Of a DNA stretch of 64,000 nt, positions 1 to 8,401 are shown piece after piece; positions within the stretch are counted from its first letter, which is position 1; the number at the start of each line of letters is the position of its first letter. Both the position numbers and the translations under genes were made by a program. The stretch covers positions 1 through 64,000 of the forward strand of contig CBDULP010000003.1 in NCBI GenBank assembly GCA_965368085.1, written 5' to 3'. The stretch comes from Peptoclostridium sp965368085 (lineage in GTDB: Bacteria > Bacillota > Clostridia > Peptostreptococcales > Peptostreptococcaceae). The notes beneath the pieces are model-generated. The model had not been told where the DNA came from and did not search any database. It saw nothing but the letters and a program-made list of their open reading frames with translations.

Positions 1-349
1 TTTGACTGATTAAAATCAGTCTATGGTTTTGCTGTTCAGTTTTCAAGGTTCAATGCGCCGCCCCTTGGCGACTCTTATTATTTTACTCTGTCGTTTCGCT
101 TTTGTCAAGAACTTTTTGAAGCCGTAACGCTGCTTGTGAATCAAGCAGATGTACGTTTCATGCAAATGCTGCCCAAGAGAATCTCCAAGTGGAATTCGAT
201 TGGCCGCAACATACTGCTGCAGTTCTTTCAGCTCTCGGCTTATTTGCCGTGTACCTCGCTTAACAACAAATATTATTCTATCAGGTCTGCAGATTATTGT
301 CAATATGTTTCCTGACTTTTCATATAAAAAAATCAATACGGCTGCCTTA
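1..349 (-). promoter_or_regulatory. Tandem rRNA-type promoters and rrn leader reading off the left edge
   Basis: On the minus strand two full-consensus sigma-A promoters lie in tandem. P1 has -35 TTGACA (303-298), a 17-bp spacer and -10 TAGAAT (280-275). P2 has -35 TTGACA (108-103), a 17-bp spacer and -10 TAAAAT (85-80). Downstream of P2, at about 52-31, is CCTTGAAAACTGAACAGC, the kind of leader motif common in front of 16S and 23S genes of Firmicutes. No rRNA is inside the window, so an rRNA operon beginning just left of position 1 is inferred. A 109-codon frame across this region is not considered coding. Confidence 0.75.
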
Positions 350-880
350 TTATTCAAATCTGTCATTGACATACTTGTCGCATATTACAGCTTTTCCTGC
401 TTCCAGTGATTTTTTGACATCGAGTATTCTTTGATTGCTTGAGCCTCTGAACCTCAGCAGAAGGTCTTTTTTCTCCAATTCGAATTTACCGTCTACAAGA
501 ATGTCCACTTCTCTTAAAAGTTGCATCCATTCCCCTTGCATTATGTTTTCTTCGTCTGTCAGCTGCTCAAATGTATATCCCGTATAAGCCCATATGTCCA
601 TTCCCAGCTTTTTAACTTCCCTGCATATATAGACAAGCGGCAGGGGCTGTTCAAACGGGTCTCCTCCAGAAAGTGTTATCCCCTTGTGTATTTTTAGCTT
701 TTCAAGAGTTTCTACTATTTTTCTCACATCCTCATAATATCCCCCATCAAAACTGTGAGTCTGGGGGTTATGGCATCCCCGGCAGTTGTGTATGCACCCT
801 TGAGTCCATATTACAGCTCTAAGGCCTTCTCCATCAACTATGCTATCTATTGTAACTGGGGCTGACAGTCTTATTTTCAT
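350..880 (-). CDS. nrdG: Anaerobic ribonucleoside-triphosphate reductase activating protein
   Basis: This is a 176-residue radical-SAM activase that installs the glycyl radical on NrdD, allowing anaerobic reduction of ribonucleotides to dNTPs. The radical-SAM signature CIHNCRGC (CxxxCxxC) lies near residue 30 and binds the [4Fe-4S] cluster. The TLSGGDPFEQP segment is the usual SAM-binding glycine motif. The start is the ATG at 880, eight codons inside the longest frame, because AGGAGG sits just upstream of it. The gene follows nrdD on the same strand, with a short gap that holds a terminator-like hairpin. The length is normal for the family. Confidence 0.95.
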   Translation of the reverse strand: MKIRLSAPVTIDSIVDGEGLRAVIWTQGCIHNCRGCHNPQTHSFDGGYYEDVRKIVETLEKLKIHKGITLSGGDPFEQPLPLVYICREVKKLGMDIWAYTGYTFEQLTDEENIMQGEWMQLLREVDILVDGKFELEKKDLLLRFRGSSNQRILDVKKSLEAGKAVICDKYVNDRFE

Positions 881-905
881 AGTTTCATCCTCCTTACAAA
901 ACAAA

Positions 906-924
906 GCGGCTCATAAAGAGCCGC
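906..924 (-). terminator. Terminator-like hairpin between nrdD and nrdG
   Basis: A GCGGCTC/GAGCCGC stem of 7 bp with a 5-nt loop is followed on the minus strand by TTTGTTTTG, within the nrdD-nrdG gap and just upstream of the nrdG ribosome site. It could attenuate nrdG expression relative to nrdD or act as a processing site. Confidence 0.6.
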
Positions 925-945
925 CCTATTAATTAATCTAATATA

Positions 946-3321
946 TTATGCGTGCTTTACCCTGTCTCTGACTTCCGATCTCTTCGCATCATTAAACCTG
1001 TCTACTGTACCTACAAGGTATCCAGTTATTCTTCTTATTCTCTCAAAATATACTCCGCCTCTGCCGTCTTTAACCCCGCACGCCGGGCATATGTCTCCTA
1101 TTATGCCGCTATATCCGCAAGCTGGGCACCTGTCTACAGGGTGATTTATCGATCCGTATCCTATGCCGCTCTTTGCCATATGCTGAACTATGCTTACGAA
1201 GGCATCCAAATTCTGGCTTGGGTCTCCATCAAGTTCTATATAGGATATGTGGCCTCCATTTGTAATTTCATGATATGGCGCTTCTTTGTCTATCTTGTCA
1301 AATGCACTCATTTTGTATCCTACTGGTACATGGAATGAGTTTGTATAGTACTCCTTGTCTGTAACTCCTTTTATCTCTCCAAACATTTCTCTGTCCATAT
1401 TCACAAATCTTCCAGAAAGCCCTTCTGCAGGAGTGGCTATAAGGGCAAAATTCAACTCGTGCTCCTTGCTTGCCTCATCCATTCTCTTTCTCATGTGTCT
1501 TGTTATTTCAAGCCCAAGCTTCTGAGCCTCTTCACTTTCTCCATGATGCTCTCCTGTAAGCGCCTTTATTGTCTCTGCAAGACCTATGAATCCAAGTGTG
1601 AGACTTCCATGTTTTATTACTTCTCTTATTGTGTCTTCTGGTCCAAGCTCATCCGAATGTATCCAAGCTCCCTGTCCCATTAGGAATGGGAAATTCTTGA
1701 CTTTTTTGCTTCCCTGTATTTCGAATCTTTCTATAAGCTGGTTTATAACCGTGTCTATCTTTTCGTCCAACTCCATATAGAATCCTTCCATGTCAGGTTC
1801 TGTCTTGCCTGATGCTATTCCATGCTTTATTCCAAGCCTCGGAAGATTTACAGACGAAAATGATATGTTTCCTCTTCCAGTGGCAATCTCTTCTCCGAAT
1901 ATATTACCCATAACCCTTGTTCTACATCCCATATAGGTAACCTCTGTATTGTGGTCGCCGTCCTTGTAGTACTGCTTGTTAAACGGCGCATCCATGAAGC
2001 TAAAATTCGGGAAAAGTCTCTTTGCCGATACCCTGCATGCAATTTCAAACAAGTCGAAGTTTGGATCTCCCTTTTTAAGGTTTATTCCATCCTTCACTTT
2101 GAATATAAGTATAGGGAATATAGGAGTTTCTCCGTTTCCAAGTCCGCTTTCTTGTGCAAGCATAAGGTTTTTAGAAACAAGCCTTCCCTCAGGAGACATG
2201 TCTGTTCCAAAGTTTATGCTCGAAAACGGAACCTGTGCTCCAGCTCTAGAATGCATTGTGTTAAGATTGTGTACAAAAGCCTCCATAGCCTGGTATGTCT
2301 GCTTTTCTATCTCTTTAGTCGATCTCTTGTATGCAAATTCAAATGCCTTTACAGCCTTTTCCCCGATCCTCTCGCCTTTAGCCGAGTCAATGACTTGTGC
2401 TATTGCGCCTTCAATCGCTCGTATAAGGCCTTCCCTTTGCTCGTTAGAAAACTCTATCGACTCTACTTCTCCGTAGCTTTCATCTACACTTGAAATCACT
2501 GTTTTTACAGTATCTTCATCAATATCAAATTCAATTTCAAGGTACTTTGATATATTGTCATTCATTTTCTTTCTGAATGTCTTTATTACACCCTTTGCCA
2601 TGTCAAAGTCAAACTTAGGTATCGACTGGCCTCCATGCTGGTCGTTCTGGTTTGCCTGAATTGCTATTGCTGCAAGAGCTGTATAGCTTAGTATATCGTT
2701 TGGCTCTCTCAAAAACCCGTGTCCTGTTGAAAATCCATTTTCAAAAAGCTTTGAAATATCTATCTGGCAGCATGTAGTAGTTCCCATGTTCAAAAAGTCC
2801 ATGTCGTGTATATGTATGTCTCCTCTTTCATGTGCCATTGCATGTTTCGGCTTTATTACAAACTTTTTACAAAACTCTTTAGACACTGTGCTTCCATACT
2901 GAAGCATTATTCCCATAGGAGTGTTTCCATCTATATTTGCATTTTCCCTTTTTATGTCAGCATCTCCCGAATCCAGGAATGTTATTTTGTGTATGTCCTT
3001 CATAAGTCTGTTTTTAGAATCCCTTATTCTATTTCTCTCGCCCCTGTACAGTATATAAAGCTCACTTGTCTTTGCATGGCCTGTCTTTATAAGGGTCCTT
3101 ACAACCGCATCTTGCACATCTTCAACAGTAGGTATTTGGCCCGCGAAACTTCTATTTATAAATTTTACAACCTCGTCTGCTATAACGTCAGCCATATTGT
3201 AGTCTGCAGGCTTTCCATCTTTTTTTGCAGCCTCACAAGCAGCAAGGTATATCGCTCTAGTTATCTTCTCTTTGTTAAACGGAATTATTCTACCGTCTCT
3301 TTTTCTTATCTTTTCAATCAA
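946..3321 (-). CDS. nrdD: Anaerobic (class III) ribonucleoside-triphosphate reductase
   Basis: This 791-residue glycyl-radical enzyme reduces ribonucleoside triphosphates to dNTPs without oxygen. An N-terminal ATP-cone (KRDGRIIPFNKEKI) should bind allosteric ATP/dATP. The C-terminus has the zinc-binding CPACG...CPACG pairs and the glycyl-radical motif RITGYL. I chose the TTG at 3321 because AAGGAG lies 8 nt upstream. A GTG at 3357 would add 12 residues but has no ribosome site and lies in the operator region. The gene is transcribed with nrdG and is preceded by NrdR-like and DnaA-like boxes. Confidence 0.95.
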   Translation of the reverse strand: MIEKIRKRDGRIIPFNKEKITRAIYLAACEAAKKDGKPADYNMADVIADEVVKFINRSFAGQIPTVEDVQDAVVRTLIKTGHAKTSELYILYRGERNRIRDSKNRLMKDIHKITFLDSGDADIKRENANIDGNTPMGIMLQYGSTVSKEFCKKFVIKPKHAMAHERGDIHIHDMDFLNMGTTTCCQIDISKLFENGFSTGHGFLREPNDILSYTALAAIAIQANQNDQHGGQSIPKFDFDMAKGVIKTFRKKMNDNISKYLEIEFDIDEDTVKTVISSVDESYGEVESIEFSNEQREGLIRAIEGAIAQVIDSAKGERIGEKAVKAFEFAYKRSTKEIEKQTYQAMEAFVHNLNTMHSRAGAQVPFSSINFGTDMSPEGRLVSKNLMLAQESGLGNGETPIFPILIFKVKDGINLKKGDPNFDLFEIACRVSAKRLFPNFSFMDAPFNKQYYKDGDHNTEVTYMGCRTRVMGNIFGEEIATGRGNISFSSVNLPRLGIKHGIASGKTEPDMEGFYMELDEKIDTVINQLIERFEIQGSKKVKNFPFLMGQGAWIHSDELGPEDTIREVIKHGSLTLGFIGLAETIKALTGEHHGESEEAQKLGLEITRHMRKRMDEASKEHELNFALIATPAEGLSGRFVNMDREMFGEIKGVTDKEYYTNSFHVPVGYKMSAFDKIDKEAPYHEITNGGHISYIELDGDPSQNLDAFVSIVQHMAKSGIGYGSINHPVDRCPACGYSGIIGDICPACGVKDGRGGVYFERIRRITGYLVGTVDRFNDAKRSEVRDRVKHA

Positions 3322-3340
3322 TTTTAAAACTCCTTCCTTC

Positions 3341-3369
3341 TTATCCACATCATCCACAAGATATCCACA
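3341..3369 (+). promoter_or_regulatory. Cluster of three DnaA-box-like 9-mers upstream of nrdD
   Basis: TTATCCACA (3341-3349) is a perfect DnaA box. TCATCCACA (3350-3358) and ATATCCACA (3361-3369) each differ by one base. All three face the same way within 29 bp, just upstream of the nrdD ribosome site. E. coli nrdAB is known to be DnaA-responsive, so a similar link here is plausible but inferred. Confidence 0.45.
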
Positions 3370-3411
3370 TTATATTGTGTGTCCATTCTATTTATACACC
3401 ATATATAGATG
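3365..3411 (-). promoter_or_regulatory. Paired NrdR-box-like operator in the nrdD promoter
   Basis: Two 16-mers resemble the NrdR consensus ACACWATATATWGTGT. They are CCACATTATATTGTGT (3365-3380) and ACACCATATATAGATG (3396-3411), separated by 15 bp and so 31 bp centre to centre, three helical turns. The distal box falls in the spacer of a possible promoter on the minus strand (TTGCAT 3414-3409, TAGAAT 3390-3385). NrdR represses ribonucleotide reductase genes through such paired boxes. Confidence 0.65.
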
Positions 3412-3674
3412 CAAATAACAAAAAAAATCGCCTTTTTTCATTCATATCAAAAAGGCCCTTTCCATTTCAATAAATAGCTTATCAGTTTTTTGAATATAAA
3501 TCAAATCACTGTACATGTTGAAATTTCAATATTTCTCATTTTGGGAATCTCCCATACCTCAGTATTTACAAGCATTTCAAAGCTTCGATAGTATTTTTTA
3601 TCTATTTTTAATTTATTTTTTCATATAATCCTTGCAATATGCTCATATAATCATAAATAAAAGCTGCAGTTCAA
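3412..3674. other. Non-coding gap between nrdD control region and the DUF457-type gene
   Basis: This is AT-rich sequence with no supported gene. A weak AAGCTG/CAGCTT hairpin (3661-3681) overlaps the stop of the next minus-strand gene and may end its transcript. Confidence 0.4.
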
Positions 3675-4268
3675 TCAGCTTAAAAAGTACACTTTAAAAC
3701 CCATATACACTGAAACTGCAACTGCAGTATACATTACCACCTTTTCAAATGTGCTGTTTGTCTTGAATCTGAGCAGAAACTTGATTCGCTTTTTTACAGG
3801 GTAAAAAAGCTGGATTCCCGCACTCGTAAACATATCTGAAACTATATGCATTATGTATCCTATTGCAAATGGAATCACAAAGGCGCTATTTCCAAATTCA
3901 AACGATATGCTGTGTATTGAAAATATGAATATGCCGCTCCCCAATATGCTGTGCGTTATCCCCCTGTGTTTCGAAAATGCTATCATCAAAAATAGCGGTA
4001 TTGCATAAAGCGCAACTGCCATGTTGCTGTTTTTCACATACAGGTATCCAGCGCCAATTGCCATGATTGTGTAAACTGCCATTTTGTCTATTTTTTTTGA
4101 CCTCGGAAGTATTTTTCTGTTTATCTTCCCTCCCGGATGATCTATGTCCGGAAGCATACTTCCAAGCGCTACTGCCAGAAGATATTCCGGTCCAGGCTGC
4201 ATTCCAAGTGCATTCGCGGCGGCAAATCCCGCTGCACACCCTATTGATATGTGAGTTCTAGCCATCAT
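3675..4268 (-). CDS. YdjM-like membrane-bound metal-dependent hydrolase
   Basis: This 197-residue protein belongs to the DUF457/YdjM (LexA-binding, membrane-bound putative hydrolase) family. It begins with the metal-ligand histidine segment ARTHISIGCAAG, followed by GSMLPDIDHPGG and later KHRGITHSILGS and YIMHIVSDMFT. These His/Asp clusters are the conserved family positions. Several hydrophobic segments lie between and after them, so it is a membrane protein. AGGAG is 8 nt before the ATG at 4268. It is monocistronic, and the substrate of this family is unknown. Confidence 0.85.
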   Translation of the reverse strand: MMARTHISIGCAAGFAAANALGMQPGPEYLLAVALGSMLPDIDHPGGKINRKILPRSKKIDKMAVYTIMAIGAGYLYVKNSNMAVALYAIPLFLMIAFSKHRGITHSILGSGIFIFSIHSISFEFGNSAFVIPFAIGYIMHIVSDMFTSAGIQLFYPVKKRIKFLLRFKTNSTFEKVVMYTAVAVSVYMGFKVYFLS

Positions 4269-4446
4269 TTTAAGCGCTCCTTTAATATTAATCTCATACT
4301 AATATTACTACATATTTGAAGCTTTTATAAAGTGTCCATTTTTTTCTTTGCAAAAATATTTTTTTGTTTTATAATTTACTTTATCACGTTAAAACACAAT
4401 ACATGTGTTTTAAAAATTCATACGCTATTAAAAGGAGGAATACCTT

Positions 4447-5625
4447 ATGCTTTCTAACAGAGCCATGAACATCACCCCGTCACTAACAATAGGCATAAAC
4501 ACTAAAGTTTCCCAGCTGAAAGAGCAAAATATCGATATAATAAATCTCAGTGTAGGAGAACCCGACTTTACGACCCCCGAAAAGGCAAAATATACTGCCG
4601 TAGAGGCCATAATCCATGACAAGACAAGGTACGATAAGGTTACAGGTCTAATAGAGCTTAGACAGGCGATATCGGATAAACTTCAAAATGAAAACAATAT
4701 TTCATATTCGCTTGATCAAATAGTTGTCTCAAGCGGCGCCAAGCATGCCATTACAAACGCACTTATGGCTGTTGTAAATCCGGGCGAGGAGGTTTTAATA
4801 CCAAAACCTTACTGGGTAAGCTATCCTGAAACCGTAAAGCTTGTAGGCGGAGTTCCCATTTTTGTCGATACCGACAAAAACAACAACTTCAAAGTGACAC
4901 CTTCGGATCTGGAAAGGCTTGTTGGCAAAAACACAAAGCTTATAATACTTTCAAATCCATCAAACCCTACTGGTGCAATATACTCTAAAGAAGAACTTGA
5001 AGTTCTTGCAAACTTTTGTGTTGAAAATGGAATAGTAATACTTGCAGATGAGATATACGAAAAAATACATTATGACTGCCCTTTCACAAGCGTCGCTTCT
5101 CTATCCGAGAAAATAAAGAATATGACCATAACTGTGAACGGTTTTTCAAAATCAGCATCAATGACAGGATGGAGAGTCGGTTATACGGCTTCAAATTCTA
5201 AAATAGCCAAGGCGATATCTTCAATACAGGGCCATTTGGTTTCACATCCAAGCACCATTTCACAATATGCAGCATACGGTGCTCTTGTCAAATGCGACGA
5301 AGACATGAACGAAATGGTAAAAGTGTTTAAGAGCAGAAGAGATCTTGCAATATCTCTTATAAACGATATTGATGGTATCAGCTATGTGGAACCAGACGGC
5401 GCATTCTATATATTCATGGATATATCGTTTCTTAAAGAAAAGTTTAAAAACTCCGAAAGCCTTTCAATGGAGTTTTGTAATCAGCTTCTTGAAAAAGAGG
5501 GGGTTGCGGTCGTTCCTGGAATGGCCTTTGGAACAGACGATTTCATAAGAATGTGCTATGCTTGCAGCAATGAAGAACTTACCAGAGGAATTTCAAAAAT
5601 CAAAACGTTTATAGAATCTCTATAG
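4447..5625 (+). CDS. Class I/II aspartate-type aminotransferase (PLP-dependent)
   Basis: This 392-residue fold-type I aminotransferase resembles AspC/AspB of Firmicutes. The PLP-lysine motif is GFSKSASMTGWRVGY near residue 235. The substrate/PLP regions SNPSNPTGAIYS and the C-terminal FIRMCYA arginine (binding the carboxylate) are present. It probably transfers amino groups between aspartate or another amino acid and 2-oxoglutarate. Exact specificity cannot be read from the sequence. It has AAAGGAGG before the ATG, stands alone on the plus strand and ends at a strong hairpin. Confidence 0.9.
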   Translation: MLSNRAMNITPSLTIGINTKVSQLKEQNIDIINLSVGEPDFTTPEKAKYTAVEAIIHDKTRYDKVTGLIELRQAISDKLQNENNISYSLDQIVVSSGAKHAITNALMAVVNPGEEVLIPKPYWVSYPETVKLVGGVPIFVDTDKNNNFKVTPSDLERLVGKNTKLIILSNPSNPTGAIYSKEELEVLANFCVENGIVILADEIYEKIHYDCPFTSVASLSEKIKNMTITVNGFSKSASMTGWRVGYTASNSKIAKAISSIQGHLVSHPSTISQYAAYGALVKCDEDMNEMVKVFKSRRDLAISLINDIDGISYVEPDGAFYIFMDISFLKEKFKNSESLSMEFCNQLLEKEGVAVVPGMAFGTDDFIRMCYACSNEELTRGISKIKTFIESL

Positions 5626-5633
5626 TAAAAAAA

Positions 5634-5654
5634 GAAGCATCGTTTAGATGCTTC
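5634..5654. terminator. Bidirectional terminator after the aminotransferase
   Basis: The stem GAAGCATC/GATGCTTC has a 5-nt loop, A-rich upstream and T-rich downstream. It serves the plus-strand aminotransferase and also the minus-strand small gene whose stop lies inside it. Confidence 0.8.
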
Positions 5655-5862
5655 TTTTGCTTTTTATATAACCCGTTTCATACACTTTGCCATATGTACC
5701 CGTAGCAGCATAGCTTCTCGAAGGAGAAGGCACCCTTCTTTTCTTTGTCTTTTGAGGGACAGTTTTTTCATTATGCAAATCTAAAAGAGCACTCATTGAA
5801 AAAAAATACATTACCTTACCCACAAACAAAAGAATGCATATAAGACAAATCCATCTAAGCAT
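5644..5862 (-). CDS. Small single-span membrane protein, unknown function
   Basis: I do not recognise this 72-residue product. It has one N-terminal hydrophobic segment (WICLICILLFVGKVMYFF) followed by a basic, serine-rich tail containing KKRRVPSPSRSY. GGAGGAGG precedes the start. The ATG at 5862 has about 9-nt spacing, better than the ATG at 5868. The good ribosome site and shared terminator favour a real gene, but no homology is apparent. Confidence 0.5.
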   Translation of the reverse strand: MLRWICLICILLFVGKVMYFFSMSALLDLHNEKTVPQKTKKRRVPSPSRSYAATGTYGKVYETGYIKSKRSI

Positions 5863-6168
5863 TAGCATTATCCTCCTCCTTCTACACTGCCAGTTTAATT
5901 ATTCTACCGTGTATGAAACTTTTTTCCGTACTCAATGCTACAATTAATGTGCAAATTTATATAACACGTCACTTAAAATCCTTTTTGTAAACAATAATCG
6001 ATATTCATTTTCGAAACAATAGGCTTATCCAGGTGAAAATATTTAATTCTTTGCATATAAACCTTATATTCCCATTAAATTTTTATTAATTTTATATTAA
6101 TATACCAAAAAAAAACCCTAAAATAAAGCCTTTCGACAAACACAGTCATAAAGACCTATAAATATTTT
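5863..6168. other. Non-coding AT-rich gap
   Basis: No supported gene or RNA. The sequence is AT-rich spacer between the small membrane-protein gene and the lysS terminator. Confidence 0.4.
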
Positions 6169-6203
6169 AATACCCCTGTCTATCAACAATAAACAGGGGT
6201 ATT
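6169..6203 (-). terminator. Terminator after lysS
   Basis: The stem AATACCCCTGT/ACAGGGGTATT (11 bp) has a 13-nt loop and is flanked on both sides by AT runs. It lies 27 bp past the lysS stop. Confidence 0.75.
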
Positions 6204-6229
6204 AAATATTTTTTTAGTTTCAATTATAT

Positions 6230-7708
6230 TTATCTGTTTTCCACAGGTTTCATAGTAGGGAACAGTATTACATCCCTTATTGACGATGAATCTGTAAGCA
6301 GCATTATAACTCTGTCAATTCCTATTCCAAGACCGCCTGTTGGAGGAAGTCCCACTTCTATTGCGTTTAGGAAGTCTTCATCAAGCATTTGAGCCTCTTC
6401 ATCTCCAAGCTCTCTTTGCTTTAACTGGTCCATGAATCTTCCCCTTTGATCTATAGGGTCGTTAAGCTCTGAGAATGCATTTGCTATTTCCCAAGTGTTT
6501 ACAAATGCCTCGAATCTGTTTGTTATAGTAGGATCTTCAGGATTTCTCTTAGCAAGAGGTGATATCTCAACCGGATGATGCGTTATGAATGTAGGCTGAG
6601 TAAGGTGCTCTTCGCAGAACTCTTCAAATATTTCACTTAGTATGTGTCCCTTTGTAAGTCCTTTTCTAAGCTCCAGACCTTTCTTTTCAGCTATCTCATA
6701 AGCCTCTTTATCTGATTTCACATCATCAAAATCTATTCCAGTGTATTCCTTTACAGCATCTTTCATGCTCAGTCTTCTCCAAGGAGGAGTAAGGTCTATC
6801 TCTTTTCCCTGGTAGTTTATCTTGGTAGTTCCAAGAGCTTTTTCAGCCATGTATGCAACTATGTTCTCAGTAATTGCCATCATGTCATTGTAGTCTGCAT
6901 AAGCCTGGTAAAGCTCTATTGCAGTATATTCAGGGTTGTGCTTTATAGACATTCCTTCATTTCTGAACATTCTTCCCATTTCGTATACCTTGTCAAAACC
7001 GCCAACTATAAGCCTTTTAAGATACAGCTCATTTGCTATTCTAAGGTACATATCTATGTCTAGAGTATTGTGGTGAGTTATGAACGGTCTTGCCGACGCT
7101 CCACCAGCTATTGTGTTTAATATAGGAGTTTCAACTTCAAGAAAGCCTCTCTCGTCAAGGTATTCCCTTACGGCCTTCATCGCCTTGCTTCTAGTTACGA
7201 ATTTTTCCTTGACTTCCGGATTTACTATAAGATCCACATACCTTTGTCTGTATCTAAGATCTGGGTCCTTAAGTCCGTGGAATTTTTCTGGAAGTATCTG
7301 AAGTGATTTTGAAAGAAGTTTTATATTTTGAGCCTTTATTGATATTTCGCCCTTTTTAGTTATGAAAATTTCTCCTTCAACTCCAATTATATCGCCTATG
7401 TCGTAAGTTTTGAATACATTGTATTCGTCTTCTCCAAGGGCATCAAGCTTTACATAAAGCTGTATTCTTCCCTGTGAGTCTTGAATGTCCATGAATGTAG
7501 TCTTTCCATGGCCTCTTTTGCTCATTATACGTCCTGCAAGCCTTGCATTTTGCCCCTGCATTTCTTCTATGTCCTGCTTTATATCTCCTGAATACGCTGT
7601 TATATCATATTTTTCATTTTTAAAAGGGTCTCTGTTAGTATCCTGCAGATTTTTAAGCTTTTCCCTTCTTATCTGGAGCATTTCATTTAAATTTAATTCT
7701 TCTGACAA
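6230..7708 (-). CDS. lysS: Lysine--tRNA ligase, class II
   Basis: This 492-residue class II lysyl-tRNA synthetase charges tRNA-Lys. An N-terminal OB-fold anticodon-binding domain (about residues 55-150) precedes the catalytic core. The core has motif 2 (FRNEGMSIKHNPEYT) and motif 3 (GLGIGIDRVIMLLTDS), whose arginine binds ATP. The start is TTG at 7708, behind GGAGGTG. It lies 19 bp downstream of greA, forming the greA-lysS operon that is common in Firmicutes. Confidence 0.97.
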   Translation of the reverse strand: MSEELNLNEMLQIRREKLKNLQDTNRDPFKNEKYDITAYSGDIKQDIEEMQGQNARLAGRIMSKRGHGKTTFMDIQDSQGRIQLYVKLDALGEDEYNVFKTYDIGDIIGVEGEIFITKKGEISIKAQNIKLLSKSLQILPEKFHGLKDPDLRYRQRYVDLIVNPEVKEKFVTRSKAMKAVREYLDERGFLEVETPILNTIAGGASARPFITHHNTLDIDMYLRIANELYLKRLIVGGFDKVYEMGRMFRNEGMSIKHNPEYTAIELYQAYADYNDMMAITENIVAYMAEKALGTTKINYQGKEIDLTPPWRRLSMKDAVKEYTGIDFDDVKSDKEAYEIAEKKGLELRKGLTKGHILSEIFEEFCEEHLTQPTFITHHPVEISPLAKRNPEDPTITNRFEAFVNTWEIANAFSELNDPIDQRGRFMDQLKQRELGDEEAQMLDEDFLNAIEVGLPPTGGLGIGIDRVIMLLTDSSSIRDVILFPTMKPVENR

Positions 7709-7727
7709 TTACGGCACCTCCACATGC

Positions 7728-8210
7728 TTATCTTCTTATTTCTACTATTTTAAATCTTGCTGTTCCATCTGGAACCTGTACGTCTATTTCTTCGTCTTTT
7801 CTTTTGCCTATAAGCGCACTTCCCACTGGAGACTCGTTAGATATTTTATTTTCATAAGGGTCAGCTTCTGCAGATCCAACTATAGTGTATTCCGCATGCT
7901 CGTCGAATTCATAGTCAAAAACCTTAACTATTGAACCCACAGTTACAATGTTTTCGTCCACTTCATCTTCTTTTATTATCTTTGCTTTTCTAAGCATGTT
8001 CTCAAGCTTTAGTATCCTCTCTTCAACCTTCGCTTGCTCATTCTTAGCCTCATCATATTCTGCGTTTTCAGATATGTCTCCAAATGCTATGGCTTCTTTG
8101 ATTCTTCCCGCAACCTCTTTTCTAGTCACAGTCTTCAGAGTTTCAAGCTCATTTTCTATCTTGTCATAACCTTCTTGGGTAAGAAGTATTTCTTTATTGT
8201 TTACATCCAT
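7728..8210 (-). CDS. greA: Transcription elongation factor GreA
   Basis: This 160-residue factor rescues backtracked RNA polymerase by stimulating transcript cleavage. The N-terminal half forms the coiled coil (LETLKTVTRKEVAGRIKEAI, then GDISENAEYDEAKNEQ). The acidic tip is in the DISENAEYDEA region and reaches the polymerase active centre. The C-terminal half is the FKBP-like domain (SPVGSALIGKRKDEEI). It has a normal length and an ATG start behind AGGAAG. It is first in the greA-lysS operon. Confidence 0.96.
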   Translation of the reverse strand: MDVNNKEILLTQEGYDKIENELETLKTVTRKEVAGRIKEAIAFGDISENAEYDEAKNEQAKVEERILKLENMLRKAKIIKEDEVDENIVTVGSIVKVFDYEFDEHAEYTIVGSAEADPYENKISNESPVGSALIGKRKDEEIDVQVPDGTARFKIVEIRR

Positions 8211-8254
8211 AAAACTTCCTCGCTTTCTATACCTGGTATTTAAACAAAAAAAAC

Positions 8255-8279
8255 TGATAAAATCAATATAATTTTATCA
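8255..8279 (-). terminator. Hairpin with T8 tail downstream of dusB
   Basis: The stem TGATAAAAT/ATTTTATCA (9 bp, 7-nt loop) is followed on the minus strand by GTTTTTTTTG. It can end the dusB transcript. It also lies in the greA leader, so attenuation of greA is an alternative. Confidence 0.6.
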
Positions 8280-8401
8280 TTACAGCCAACATGAAACCAC
8301 AATATGGAAATTTTACACTTTCATTAAATCATACCATTCCCATAATATTTACATACGTTATTATAATGAATTATAAATTAGTATTTTTTTTATGTCAAGA
8401 A

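Noticed and set aside
43..372. 109-codon open frame on the minus strand at the window start
   Set aside because: It spans two consensus promoters and an rRNA leader, and has no ribosome site or recognisable protein features.
3661..3677. TGA stop of the YdjM-like gene considered as another selenocysteine codon
   Set aside because: The family ends here and the following codons show no conserved extension or SECIS-like loop.
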